64,000 nt of DNA from Manis javanica (taxonomy: Eukaryota; Chordata; Mammalia; Pholidota; Manidae): positions 67,126,001 to 67,190,000 of the forward strand of contig NC_133163.1 of NCBI RefSeq assembly GCF_040802235.1. Direction: 5' to 3'. Below, one piece after another: positions 34,454 to 44,483 of the stretch. Position 1 is the stretch's first letter, and every line of letters starts with the position of its first letter. The position numbers and the translations under genes were made by a program. The notes beneath the pieces were generated by a model that was given only the letters and a program-made list of their open reading frames with translations, ran no database searches and was not told where the DNA came from.

Positions 34454-36084
34454 GGTGATAGAGATAGTTTGCAGAGCTGGTACAAGTGACCGCTGGAAGA
34501 GCTTCCCTTCTTGTTGGTTTGTAGCCTTTTCCTGGGAGAATAGCGACCTCTAGTGGCTTGTGCTGGGCAGCTGTGCGCAGACAGGGCTTCTGCTTCCTGC
34601 CCAGTTGCTTTGGGGTTTATCTCCGCTGTTGCTGTGGGCTTGGCCTGGCTGGAGCTGTTCCTCCAAAATGGTGGAGCCCCGTTGGAGGGGGAGCAGCCAG
34701 GAGACTATTTATCTCCATAAGGGGCCTCTGTGCTCCCTGCTGCCCAGGGGGTTAGAGTGCCCAGAGATCCCCAGATTCCCTGCTTCTGGTCTAAGTGACC
34801 TGTCCTGCCCCTTTAAGATTTCCAAAAAGCACTCTCCAAACCAAAACAACAACAGCAACAATGAGAGAGGGAACAGAAAGAAAGAGAAAAAAAAAAGGAA
34901 AAAAAAGGAAAAAACAAGCGATTTTTTTTTTTTTTTTTTTTGTCCTCAGGTGCTGGTCCCAGGCACCCACTCACTGGTCCTGCTGCCCTGTCTCCCTAGC
35001 ACCAGGGTCCCTGTCTTTTCAAGGCTTTCAAAAAGCACCCACCCACCGGTCCCGCAGGGAAGGAACGCTCAATATTCTTTGTCCTCAGGCACTGGTCCCA
35101 CGCACCCGCTCACCAGTCCCGCCGCCCTGCCTCCCTAGCACCGGGGTCCCTGTCCCTTCAAGGCTTCCAAAAAGCACTCGGCAAAAAGAGAGGAAAAAAA
35201 GGGGAAAAACACGCGATTTCTTCCATCCTCAGGTGCTGGTCTCAGGCACCCACCCACCGGTCCCACAGGGAAAAATGCGGGATATTCTTTGTCCTCAGGT
35301 GCCGGTCCCAGGCACCCGCTCACCAGTCCCGCCGCCCTGCCTCCCTAGCACCGGGGTCCCTGTCCCTTTTAGGCTTCCAAAAAGCACTCGCAGAAAAGAG
35401 AAAAAAAAAAGGGAAAAACGCGCGATTTCCTCTGTCCTCAATTGCCGGTCTCAGGCACCTGCCCACCGGTCCCGCAGGGAAAAACGGGGGATATTCTTTG
35501 TCCTCAGGCGCCGGTCCCAGCCACCCGCTCACCAGTCCCGCCACCGTGCCTCCCTAGCACTGGGGTCCCCGTCCCTTCAAGGCTTCCAAAAAGCGCTCGC
35601 CAAAAAGAGAAAAAAAAAAAAAGGGGAAAAACGCGCGACCTCCTCCGTCCTCAGGCACCGGTCTCAGGCACCCGCCCCCAGGTCTCGCAGGGAGAAACGC
35701 GGGATATTCTTTGTCCTCCGGCGCCGTTCCCAGGCACCTCCTCACCGGTCCCGCCACCCTGCCTCCCCAGCAACGGGGGCCCGTCCCTCTAAGGCTTCCA
35801 AAAAGCGCTCGCCAAAAAAAAAAAAAAAAAAACCGCTCCGGTTTCTCTCCACCCGCCGGGAGCCGGGGGGAGGGGCGCTCGGGTCCCGCCGGGCTGGGGA
35901 TTGTATCTTACCCCCTTCACAAGGCGCTGGGTTCTTGCAGGTGTGGATGTGGTCTGGATGTTGTCCTGTGTCCTGTGGTCTCTATTTTAGGAAGATTTTT
36001 CTTTGTTATATTTTCATAGCTCTATGTGTTTTTGGGAGGAGATTTCCACTGCTCTACTCACGCCGCCATCTTGGCTCCGCCCCC
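34454..36084 (-). promoter_or_regulatory. young L1 5' UTR/promoter region, CpG-rich
   Basis: About 1.63 kb from the L1 start (GGAGCCAAGATGGCGGC at about 36080) to ORF1. The first ~250 bp are also found, diverged, at 60421-60625 and at 22545. An AAGATGGCGGC YY1-type site lies at the start. The middle is built of tandem monomers. CpG density is far above the window average, as expected for a young L1 promoter. Confidence 0.85.
34945..35832 (-). repeat. ~210-bp tandem monomers in L1 5' UTR
   Basis: About 4.3 copies. The landmark ATATTCTTTG recurs at 35072, 35282, 35491 and 35704 (spacings 210, 209, 213). Each unit holds a TCCAAAAAGC box, a purine-rich A/G run, a GCGCGATTTC-type box and a CAGGCACCCxC box. 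The leftmost unit lacks its purine-rich part. A degenerate related piece lies at 34818-34845. The older L1 at 22.1 kb has a single equivalent box, so the array looks like a lineage-specific expansion. Confidence 0.9.
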
Positions 36085-36098
36085 CCATTGGTTTTTTT
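36085..36098. repeat. young L1 target-site duplication, right
   Basis: CCATTGGTTTTTTT, matching 27352-27365. Confidence 0.85.
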
Positions 36099-36119
36099 AA
36101 CAGCTAATATGGGGGTATG

Positions 36120-36271
36120 TCTTTGAGATCTAGGACTGAGAAGTGGGATGCTGAGGCTGTATGGATTTGGAACTAAGGGATGGATAGGGACAATGGCTAT
36201 GGCGATGAGGCGAAGGTCTTGGACAAGGCGGAAAGATCCGTTGGTTTTTTTAACAGCTAATATGGGGGTAT
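36120..36271 (-). repeat. 152-bp tandem duplication in RT, copy 2
   Basis: Repeats the RT segment of copy 1 (27234-27365 plus 36099-36118). On the minus strand it encodes the FRLVQDLR-type RT segment. Copy 1 was already in place when the L1 landed, because the L1 splits it. Confidence 0.9.
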
Positions 36272-36890
36272 TAAATGGGGAGTGAGTGGGTCTGCTTGAA
36301 TGATGGGTTGGAGGCCTATGAGGGCTGAAGTGGTTAGGGGGTATTGGGCTTGACAGATATACTGAGAGGGGTCACATAATTTGATAGAGGCAGGGGGACA
36401 TAGGGCCACGGAGGGGCTTGTAATGTCCCAAACTTTGGGATTTACAGGGTGTATGAGGGCAGAACCGGAGCTTTCATTGGGTAGAGGGGGGTCGTCAGCT
36501 ATGAGGGCCATCAGAAAGGGAGTACTGGGGGCTGTGGGAGTGGATATAGTTATGGAAACGTGGAGGAGGGAAAGGATGTCTTGTCCTAGTAAAGGGATGG
36601 GACACTGGGGCATAACCAGGAAGGAGTGGGAGAAAGGTATGGGATTGTCTTGGATTGTGCATAAAAGGGTGGGTTGGGGGTTTAATGGGAAAATCTGTTT
36701 ACCTCCTACTCTGACTATAGGAGTAATGGCTGGTGTGGTAGGGCCCCGGTATTCTCACAAGACTGAGAAGGTGGCTCCTGTATCTAGGAGGAAGGAGATG
36801 GGGCGACCGTCTACTGTTAAAGTAACCGTGGGCTCCTGTTTGGTGATGGAAATGGTCGGGCGAGAAGCTCCCGGGCCCCATCAACCTTCT
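36272..36890 (-). pseudogene. retroviral protease and RT N-terminus
   Basis: The aspartic protease is visible with DTGA at 36784-36773, preceded by a VDGRPISFLL-type strand and followed by the PLLGQDILS-type C-terminal segment (frame 36613-36257). The frame runs directly into the RT start (QYPLTTSALIGLQPII). The active-site triad is present, but the surrounding frame is broken by stops and shifts, so it is not a working enzyme. Pro follows gag on the minus strand as in gammaretroviral gag-pro-pol. Confidence 0.85.
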
Positions 36891-37999
36891 TCTGCCAGCC
36901 CCACTACGGCGGGCTTAGGATGGGGGTTGTTCGTCCAGCCTCCCCTTCGGGTGGTTGGGCAATCAGACCCCCAGTGGCCCTTTTTGTGGCATCTGGGGCA
37001 TGGGGTGGTAGGAGATCTGGGGGAGGGGCACGCCCTTGACCAATGTCCCTGTTTTCTGCACTTGAAACAAGCTCTTGGGGGTCTTGTTTGTAGAGGGGCG
37101 CCCAGGTTGTGGTTTTATCAGCTGGGCCAACATCTGGAAATTGGCCTGATCAGCCTTTTGTTTACGGCATTCTTTCTCCTCCTCCCGCTTATGGAAGACT
37201 TTAAAGGCCACTGTTAGGATCTCAGTCTGTGGGGTAGCGGGGCCCTGTTCTAACTTTTTGAGTTTAGCTTTAATGTCGGGGTAGCCTTGAGCTAGGAATT
37301 ATGTCACAAGGACATGTCTTTCTTCAGGTGTTTCTGGGTCCAGGCTGGTATACTGTAATAGGGCTTGAGTGAGTCTGTCTAAGAACTCGGAGGGGATTTC
37401 ATCTCTCTTTTGAATTATGTCTTGGAGCTTTTGAAAATTGACTACTTTACAAGCTGCCCTTTTTCAGACCTGCTATTAAGCAGGAGGCAAAAATATCTCG
37501 AGAGCGGAGACTCATGGCGGTGTTATAATTTCAGTGTGGGTCTTGTTCGGGGACAGCAGTGGGGCCAGGGGGATAGGTGGGGTCAGTCCTGTGGGTTTCA
37601 GTAGCCTGCATTTGGGCGAAGTCCTAAACTCATCTACGCTCTTCAGGGAGGAGAGTATTGGCCAGGAGCATGAAAATGTCATGATGTGTGAGGCTGTAAG
37701 ACTGGAGGGTCTATTGAAATTCCCTGATGTATGTCATGGGATCAGTGGAAAAGGAACTTAGGCATTTCTCTAGTTAGGCTAAATCTCTTAAGGAGAAAGG
37801 GACGTGAACGCGCACGATGCCTTTGGATCCTGCTACCTCCCGGAGGGGGGGTGATAATTTTGGGAGGCTCTCGGGACCGAGTCTGAGGGGGACTGAAGGG
37901 TTCTGGCTCAGTCTGTGGGGGAGTGACGCGGTCTAGCCGTGCCTAGTCGAGCAGGTCCTGAAGTGCAGAAGGGGGGCAAAGAAAATAAAGAAAGATAGA

Positions 38000-38330
38000 A
38001 TCGGACCCACATGTCGCCAGCTAGCAGCCCAGCTGCTTGCCTCTGCTGCTTTAGTTGGGCTTGAACTCATGACTCTGAGGTTAAGAGTCCCATGCTCTAC
38101 TGAGCTACAGCAGGGCTCTAGTTAATTGCTTATGGAATGCATTGTTTTCTATTCCTGCCACATCGGCAAGTGGGGGAAGGGCATAGCTAGAAGCAGGGGC
38201 GGTGTTTCTACACATCTTCAAGGTCTCCCTATTTTCAGAGTGAGGAGTCTTGGCAAGATATGTTTTTGTGGACAGATAACTTCTAAGGACTGCACCGATT
38301 GTTCTCTAGCTTGTGCTTTCCCTGCTGCGT
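38000..38330 (-). other. foreign segment inserted in gag p12 region
   Basis: On both sides the minus strand reads as Pro-rich Gag, but this ~330-bp stretch does not. It contains the tRNA-Lys-like unit (38043-38113) and ~200 bp of unknown origin (38119-38330). Exact borders and target duplications are not clear. It may be a solo SINE/LTR-like insertion or a recombinant piece. Confidence 0.45.
38043..38113 (-). pseudogene. tRNA-Lys(CTT)-like sequence
   Basis: A 71-nt cloverleaf-like unit. A 7-bp acceptor stem can form (CTGCTGT with GCAGCAG, one G-U pair). The A-box region GTAGCTCAGTAGAGC lacks three D-loop bases. The anticodon loop CTCTTAA has anticodon CTT (minus-strand complement of 38083-38085). 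The B-box is GAGTTCAAGCC with a weakened T stem. It is a decayed tRNA or the head of a tRNA-Lys SINE rather than a functional gene. Confidence 0.65.
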
Positions 38331-38911
38331 TCAGACATGGGGGGAGGTGCTTTCCCATTCTCTCTACAAACATGTGAGAAGACAAAGGCGGTCCCTAACA
38401 GGGGAGAAACAGGTGATGAGGGCAAAGACGGAGGAGGCCCCTGGGACCTAGTTAAAATGGGGCTGAAAGGCTCAGACTTAATCTGCAGGGAATGAAGGTG
38501 GAGGAGGTGAGATGGGGGAGGAGATGGTTGGGGAGGAAGGGAGAAGGGCTGTTGTAGGAGAAGGAGGGGAAGGGAGTGAACAGGAGGCTTCTGCGGGGGC
38601 GGCGGCTTGCAGGCTAGGAGAACTTGGGAGGGGGCGGGGAGAGGAGGAGGCAGAAAGCTTCCATATAGGGAATCTCCTTCCATTTTTTCAGGCGCTGGCA
38701 GTAGTTAAAAAGATCGCGAGTGATGTTAGGATCAAGAGTTCCCCCTGCGGGCCATTGCTTGTTATTGTCTAGGGGGGTATGTCGGCCAATCTTGGGAGCA
38801 ATAGTTACGGAGAAGTTTTGGTTTTATATCAGGCATCAGGGAGAGGGTAGCCAGATGCTTAAGCAGGCATTCAAGAGGTGAACTTTCAGGGAGGGATGAG
38901 GAGGCTCCCAT

Positions 38912-39767
38912 GGCTAAAGGACAGAGAAGGTGACAAACGGGAAGACGAACGGAGATCTTCGGACTGGAAGCAGACCGCAAGGAGACAAAGGGCGTCCCCG
39001 ATGATCCTTGGTGGTCTGCGGAAACTCGTATACGAGTCGGAATTTCTTGGGAAGTGTGGGTCGTCACCCAGACTTCCCTAAGAAGGCAGAGTGCCGGAGT
39101 CACGAGGTACCTAGCGCTAGGCGTTTTCGGCAGACAGAACAGATTTCGGCGGGCGGAACAGAAGGTGGAGGGGGCAGGGAAAGGGAGCGTTCTCATCCGC
39201 AAAGGAGTCACCTCGTTTATGGCTGTTGGAGGGGGGTGCCTGAGAGTCGGCCGCAGCCGTGAAGGCCTGAGGCGGGGATTTATGACTGTCGGAGGAGGGG
39301 TTTGAGCGTCCGCCGCAGCCGTAAAGGCTTGAGGCGGGGATTTATGGCTGTTTGGGGAGGGGCCTGAGGGTCCATCGCAGCCGTGAAGGCCTGAGGCGGG
39401 GAGAGTTCCCTCCTCATCCTCGAGCGTCAGGGCCTTGCCGGACGATCACGGTCAATGGCACTGCAATAGCTCAGGGAAGAGTGGCCCACCCCGGGGAAAT
39501 TTTGCTTAAAAACTTTCAGCACTGATGGAAGGGATGGTGAATGCGTTTGACTGTCGGAGGAGGGGCCTGAGCGTCCGCCGCAGCCATAAAGGCTTGAGGC
39601 GGGGATTTATGGCTTTTGGAGGAGGGGCCTGAGGGTCCGCCGCAGCCGTGAAGGCCTGAGGCGGGGAGCGTTCCCTCCTCATCCCTGAGCATCAGGGCCT
39701 TGCCGGACGATCACGGTCAATGGCACTGCGATAGCTCGGGGAAGAGTGGCCCACTCCGGGGGGAAAA
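38912..39767 (-). promoter_or_regulatory. proviral 5' leader with nested tandem repeats
   Basis: Untranslated leader between the splice donor and gag, unusually GC- and CpG-rich. A 62-bp unit (CCGCAGCCGTGAAGGC box) starts at 39251, 39313, 39375, 39578 and 39640. The last two sit in a 265-bp tandem duplication of the block containing the second and third. A 149-codon frame (39211-38762) runs from the leader into gag, but I take MGASSS as the true start. Confidence 0.85.
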
Positions 39768-39774
39768 CTTACCT
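39768..39774 (-). promoter_or_regulatory. candidate major splice donor
   Basis: The minus strand reads AG|GTAAG (CTTTAGGTAAGTTTT context) about 110 nt downstream of the primer site, the usual position of the retroviral donor used for env mRNA. Confidence 0.6.
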
Positions 39775-39884
39775 AAAGGCCAGAGAGGAGTGGTGAGTGT
39801 GATGAGCCAGCGCTGGAAAAAGAGGAGGAGGGCAAGCTGCTGCTGGTGTCGGGGGAAGACGGGGCCCAGTTGGGATGTCCCGTC

Positions 39885-39902
39885 TCCCGGGTTTCGGCAC
39901 CA
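39885..39902 (-). promoter_or_regulatory. primer binding site, tRNA-Phe
   Basis: The minus strand reads TGGTGCCGAAACCCGGGA, complementary to the 3' end of tRNA-Phe (GAA). It lies one base after the 5' LTR and primes minus-strand DNA synthesis. All 18 positions agree with the tRNA-Phe type as I know it. Confidence 0.9.
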
Positions 39903-39903
39903 G

Positions 39904-40152
39904 TGAAAGGAAAGGAGCGACACATAGCAGCAATTCACCGGAGAGTTCCGCTTTATTAGGGAAAGGTGCTGGGTTATATAGGAGGGGACATGAATTGATT
40001 GAGGTGTCACTTCTACGGGGCTGGTGGCTGTTGGCTAGGTGCTGGGATTGGGAGGGGGGAGAGAGGTGATTGGGCTTCAGGTGGCGCCGGCAGGAACTGA
40101 AGACCCCGAAGAGAAGCTGAAAGTTTGCCATCTTACTGGTGGGGACCCTTCA
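39904..40152 (-). repeat. 5' LTR of provirus
   Basis: 249 bp, TG...CA on the minus strand, with TATATAA (rc 39974-39980) and AATAAA (rc 39952-39957). Nearly identical to 24008-24257. A short U3 upstream of the TATA contains CCAATCA boxes (rc near 40035-40075). Confidence 0.93.
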
Positions 40153-40157
40153 GAGAT
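40153..40157. repeat. provirus target-site duplication (GAGAT), right
   Basis: Matches 24003-24007. Confidence 0.85.
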
Positions 40158-41504
40158 TGTCTTAATTATTGACAAATATAAATTTTAATGGATTCATCAT
40201 AGTAAAATACCAGTCCTGGTTTTTAAAATGAAGTGCCACTTTATTAAAATTTAGTTTTTGAGAAACAATGCCAACTATAAAACTTATCTCTAAAAGTAAA
40301 GCTCTCAACCTATAATTTGAGAGCTACCCCATTTTAACGTGAATTTCTTTGACAAGCTCTGTTTCCCTTGCAACAGGATGTCTCTTTTCAATCTGAGTCA
40401 TCATTATACACTTATGAAATCTGACAACGCTGTTTTTACATAGCCTTAGACATTTGGGTCAAGGTGATGAGTGAGATATTGCAAAGGTGGAGTTATTGAC
40501 TGACTGAATGTGGGTGGTAAAGAAGGTTTACCTGGAGGTGGGAGAGGGTTACAGAATGAGGGGGTGGAGTATGGGGCTTCAAAAGTATATTTCACTGTCT
40601 TGACCATTTTGCCAGATATTTAAGTTCACAGATGCCTGAGATTAACCTTTCGAATTTGAAAGTCCCTAGGAAGGGACTTTCTTTGTAGCTGAATTCAGGG
40701 CTCTGAAACTGGGGCCACAGTTGTGTGTGTGATTGTAAATTCACTTCTCTACCAAGTTCATCCATTCTCTATTAGTAATAGAGATTATCTTGGATGATGT
40801 AATTTCTTGTTATTTGTTATTTTTCATTTCCTATTTTTATTGACAAAATACCGAGGGACCAGATTTCCTGTGCTGCTGGAGCCTGAGAGTTTATGGAAGC
40901 CACTACACAGAGACAAAAGGTGTTTTGTCTCCATGGCTGTCACAGAGAATGCATTGCTGGCAGCCTAGCGTTCTAGCCTGCGGAGGGCCACGGCTGTGAA
41001 TGCAGTTAATGGTGCTTGCATTTGCAAAAAACGCAGATCCACAGACTGTAATGACGTCTTTTTAAATGTGTGCCATATTTGGGGAGCAAAAAGAATTTAC
41101 AGTCAGGGTGGGATTGCGCTTAAAGCAGATGGATATATTTTCAGTGTGCCATGGTGTGGGGTGGAGTATGAGAATGGCCAAGCCTACCACAAAATATTAA
41201 AATCTGCTGGTGTTCTGAAACCTTTTGTTGTTGTTCTTGCTTCTCTGACCTTTGCAATGCCCCTGCCTTTTGTTCAGATCTGGATCCAGATTCTGGCCAG
41301 CTACTTAGACCAGAGAACCAAATGGCTCCATGTGTTCCTGGCACCCAATTCTTAGAAAATAAAGAAACAAACAAAGAAGCAAAGAAGTGTCTCATGGTTT
41401 ACTTTTCCCTCAGTTTACCATACCCTTGGAATTTTTGGGTGCGCCACCTACCAGATTGTTTATTACTCTTCAGATTCTTAGTACCAGCAATACTTTTTAG
41501 GATG
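40158..41504. other. unassigned DNA
   Basis: No recognised gene or family. A 119-codon frame at 40996-41355 has no domain features and starts in ordinary sequence. AATAAA at 41358 is isolated. Confidence 0.4.
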
Positions 41505-41665
41505 CTGTTGTCACTGGTTCTTAACTATTAGTGTGCATTACAATTACCTAGAAGTCTTGTTAAATACAGATCACTAAGCCCTGTAATTTGCATTGCTAAT
41601 AAGCTCTCTGGTGCTGTGGCAGCTGGTCTGGGGATTGCACGTCGAGCAACACTGCTTTAGATATG
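41505..41665 (+). repeat. MER5A-like DNA transposon relic
   Basis: CACTGGTTCTTAACTATTAG, TGTGCATTACAATTACC and TTAAATACAGATCACTAAGCC follow the MER5A order, ending in a GGGGATTGCAC / GAGCAACACTG-type terminus. Confidence 0.7.
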
Positions 41666-42034
41666 TTTTTAAAATATGAATCCTGGTCTTCTAAATGAAT
41701 TTCTTGATTAGCCCCTGAGATTGGCCCTTGCTCTTAATAAGGGTTTCCAAGAAGCACAATTCTGTAAGTTAGAGAAACTCTTATCGGTTCGTAAGCTGCC
41801 AGAACCTAGCAAGGTTCTGCTGGAGAATTTTAGGAGCCTATGTTGACCATATAGCACCTATTACACCTTCTCGGGAGTTTGTCAGTGTCTTGAAGTTGCC
41901 AGAGTCCGAGATATTAGCCCTGAATGTCTCATAAGACCCAGACAACTTTTGACTAATCCTACAGGCTGGATCCCCAAATCTCAACCACTGTTTAACTCGG
42001 TGAGTTGAGAACTCACAGTTGGGACCTTATTTTA
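41666..42034. other. unassigned DNA
   Basis: Nothing recognised. Confidence 0.4.
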
Positions 42035-42550
42035 TCATATTTGTTGAGCTGTATTTGACATATAACATTAGACTCTTTGCATGTATACAGCAGTATGATT
42101 TGATAGGTGTATATATTGCAATGATCACTATAGTATGTCTAGTTAATATTCATCACCACACATAGTTACAAACTCTTTTCTTGTGATGAGAACTTTGAAG
42201 ATCTACTCCCTTAGCAACTTTCAGTTGTACAGTATTTTCAACTCTAGATATCAGGCTGTACAATCCCCTCCCCAGGGCTTACTTATTTTACAGCTGGCAG
42301 TTTGTAACTTTTGACCCCCTTCATCCATTTCACCACCTCAGCTGCCTCTGGGAACCAATTGGTTCTCTGAATCTATCAGCTAAGTTTTATGGTTTATTGT
42401 TTGTTTATAGATTCCATATACAATTGAGGTCATACAGTCTTTGTCTTCCTCTGTCTGACTTATTTCACCAAGTATAATGCCCTGAAGGTCCATCCGTGTT
42501 GTCGCAAATGGTAGGATTGCCTCCTTTTTATGGCTAATAATATTAGAGAC
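42035..42550 (-). repeat. old L1 3' end, antisense
   Basis: It runs from the 3' UTR (GAGCTGTATTTGACATATAAC) to the ORF2 C-terminus (TTATTTCACCAAGTATAATG, GGTCCATCCGTGTTG, TTTTTATGGCTAATAATA) in antisense. It is truncated inside ORF2. Confidence 0.8.
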
Positions 42551-42960
42551 CATATTTTATTTGATTGTCATAGTAGACCTGTAATGAGAAGCTTTTTATT
42601 AATTAATAAAACAAAAAGAGCCTCTGAGTTTCCTTCTGTTTAAACAACAGGTGGCTGGAATTGTTCCTTTTGTTTTCAGTAGCCCCACAGAAATATTTGT
42701 CAACCATTCCCATGTTGTTTGTTAAAGAGGAGCAATAGGAACAAATAGACCTGAGCCTCAGATTCTTAACATCTGGATGGAAATTAGGAAAGGGAGCCAG
42801 AAATTTTTAGTATAGACTCCTGGATGCAAAGAGGAAAAGTTCCCTTTTATCTGAAAATCCCTAGGGATGACTACTCAAAATAACCACCTCCAGCGGCTCT
42901 TTCTCTACCTTGGCTTATTTGTTTCTGTAGCACTTATATGGGAGCTTATATCATTTACTT
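42551..42960. other. unassigned DNA
   Basis: Nothing recognised. Confidence 0.4.
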
Positions 42961-42964
42961 ATCT

Positions 42965-43110
42965 GTTAAACCACCTGTCCCCATTGCAGGACACATTGGG
43001 GGGGCGGGCTCTTTATCTTATTCACTACTGGGTCCCCAGTGCCCATGGTTTCTAACATGTTATTGTTGCTTGATAGATGTTTGATAAATGGGTACATGAA
43101 TGAATCTATA
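42965..43110 (+). repeat. L2 3'-end relic
   Basis: GCTCTTTATCTTATTCACTAC, GGTCCCCAGTGCCC, GATAGATGTTTGATAAATG and CATGAATGAA occur in L2 order. Confidence 0.65.
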
Positions 43111-44468
43111 TTGTTCAGCAACTCATCTTATTCCAAAATGATCAACCCACCAACAGATTTAGTATTTTCCTTTAAAGATGTAGGTCACCTAAATGTTAAA
43201 GGTCTGCAGGGCTAGTTTCTGTCAGTGGCATGTGGGAATAACTGGTATTCTAAAGCAATTATTTAGGCTAGCAATTTGAGGAGCTCTAGGAGAGAACAGG
43301 GAAAGGCAGAACGTTTGGATGTTTTGTCTGGGTTATTAGAACTCCTTATAATTATTGTCAAGACTATACAATTAATACATCTCACCCTGTTTTAATAATA
43401 ACTCTCCTTTATTCTATACAGTTTCCTGAGTTAATTCTCTCCTTTCTGGGTTAAATCATCCCTAGTAATTACCATAGTAGGCAGTGTTATTGGCTATTAA
43501 ACATTTAAAATTTTTAACTGAGGAACCCTTATGCATGAATGTAGCCTGGGTTGAGAGCTACTGTACCATGCATTTGTTTGGTTTTACTTAACAGTGGAGA
43601 GGGGATTGTGTATGAGTTATCAGTGGGAATAAAAAAATTTTTTTTGATGAAAAATATTTAAATGTTGTGGAAACATGTTCTGGGCCATCAGTTGACCGCC
43701 TTATATTTAGGTTCCACCATCCTGTTTCCGTGCCCACATATGTATCTGTCCTGGTGGTGGTTGTGTTGGGGTCATATATTTATGCTGAACTGTCATGCAT
43801 ATATGAGAAAACAGTAGCAGGGTGATACATAATGATTTGCTTCTACCAAGCCAAGATCAGAGCACAGTGCTAAGAACCCACACAAAGGAGTTTGCATTGG
43901 AACCTGTGGATCCTGTGGTGACAAACCACTGAAGGGACGCAGATAAGGTTGAGGTAGTGACGGTGGAGAGGACACTCTCCATGACGTCACATCAGCATGA
44001 GTTGGTGACTGTGTGTCTCCTGGGGGAGGAGTTAGGTGGTGAAGGGAAGGCAGTAGTTAAGGATGACACCTCATTTTCTTAGGCCTGAGCAACACAGACA
44101 TTTCCCCTGAAGAAAAATTCTTACAGCATCTGGTGCTGACTTGAATTAATTATATGATAATGTTATGTGAATATGTATATACATAAATTAGATATAAATT
44201 TCTTATATCAGTCTTATAAAACCAGAACATATTTACCAATTAAATATAAAGAACTATAAAACCGGTTAATCTAAATTAATAACCTTAATTTTACATGACA
44301 AATGGTATTATTTTGATAAAACTAAATCACTACTTGCAAATTATATATTGCACAAACTGCTGCAAGATATTTTGAGTTAAGATAGAGAAAAGTGGTGAAG
44401 AATTGCCAATACACAGCTCACAAACAGACCAAACCCTTCGAAAGAAGTGATGCTGTGTTTATCAAGTT
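43111..44468. other. unassigned DNA with one CRE-type palindrome
   Basis: No gene or family. TGACGTCA lies at 43982-43989, a perfect cAMP-response-element palindrome with no other promoter features around it. Confidence 0.4.
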
Positions 44469-44483
44469 TGAAAGACTTATTTT

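Larger units (their letters stand above)
27366..36084 (-). mobile_element. young full-length LINE-1/ERV chimera, 8.7 kb
   Basis: Inserted in minus orientation into the provirus RT with a 14-bp duplication and an ~20-nt poly(A). In order: 5' UTR with ~210-bp monomers (36084-34454), intact ORF1 (34453-33563), ORF2 (33394 to about 29556) with one nonsense codon and one frameshift, the canonical L1 3' UTR (29555-29215), then a 1.8-kb extra tail (29214-27380) holding A-runs, a short module and retroviral env/LTR-like sequence. It is about 2 kb longer than a usual mammalian L1 because of this tail. It is almost identical to the truncated copy at 55478-58958 where they overlap. Confidence 0.95.
36891..38911 (-). 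pseudogene. retroviral gag remnant
   Basis: Structural polyprotein. It starts at ATG 38911 with a myristoylation-type MGASSS N-terminus of matrix. A Pro-rich p12-like region follows (frame 38683-38306, many PP runs). Then capsid: an RVHVPFSL-type start near 37810 and the FLDRLTQALLQYT major-homology-like segment near 37350-37390. Nucleocapsid has two CCHC knuckles, at 37069-37028 and 37000-36959 (each CX2CX4HX4C). Several stops interrupt capsid, and a ~0.3-kb foreign segment with a tRNA-like part interrupts the p12/capsid region near 38.0-38.33 kb. It lies between the leader and pro. Confidence 0.88.
24008..40152 (-). mobile_element. class I (gamma-like) endogenous provirus, tRNA-Phe primed
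   Basis: Minus-strand provirus: 5' LTR at 39904-40152, primer site, leader with tandem repeats, gag, pro, pol, env, polypurine tract, 3' LTR at 24008-24257, flanked by GAGAT. Without the young L1 inside it (27366-36084) it is ~7.4 kb. The primer site complementary to tRNA-Phe, two CCHC knuckles in Gag and the env transmembrane type place it near the HERV-H/HERV-F group by family knowledge. The coding regions are broken in many places, RNase H and integrase are missing, and only the env transmembrane frame is long and open. Six substitutions and one indel separate the LTRs by eye, pointing to a moderately recent integration. Confidence 0.93.

Noticed and set aside
34560..36126. Long plus-strand frames as a host Pro/Lys-rich gene
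   Set aside because: They are antisense to the L1 5' UTR and follow its tandem monomers. No splice signals or family match. Kept only as an ORF0-like observation.
38043..38113. Functional tRNA-Lys gene
   Set aside because: The D-loop is shortened, the T stem is weak and it lies inside a retroviral insertion. Treated as a pseudogene or SINE head.
39251..39702. CRISPR-like array
   Set aside because: The repeats are head-to-tail units without unique spacers, in a mammalian provirus leader.
40996..41355. 119-codon frame as a possible host gene
   Set aside because: No domain, no splice context and no family resemblance. A length reachable by chance in 64 kb.
43982..43989. CRE palindrome as a promoter
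   Set aside because: A single 8-bp motif without CpG enrichment, TATA or a downstream gene.
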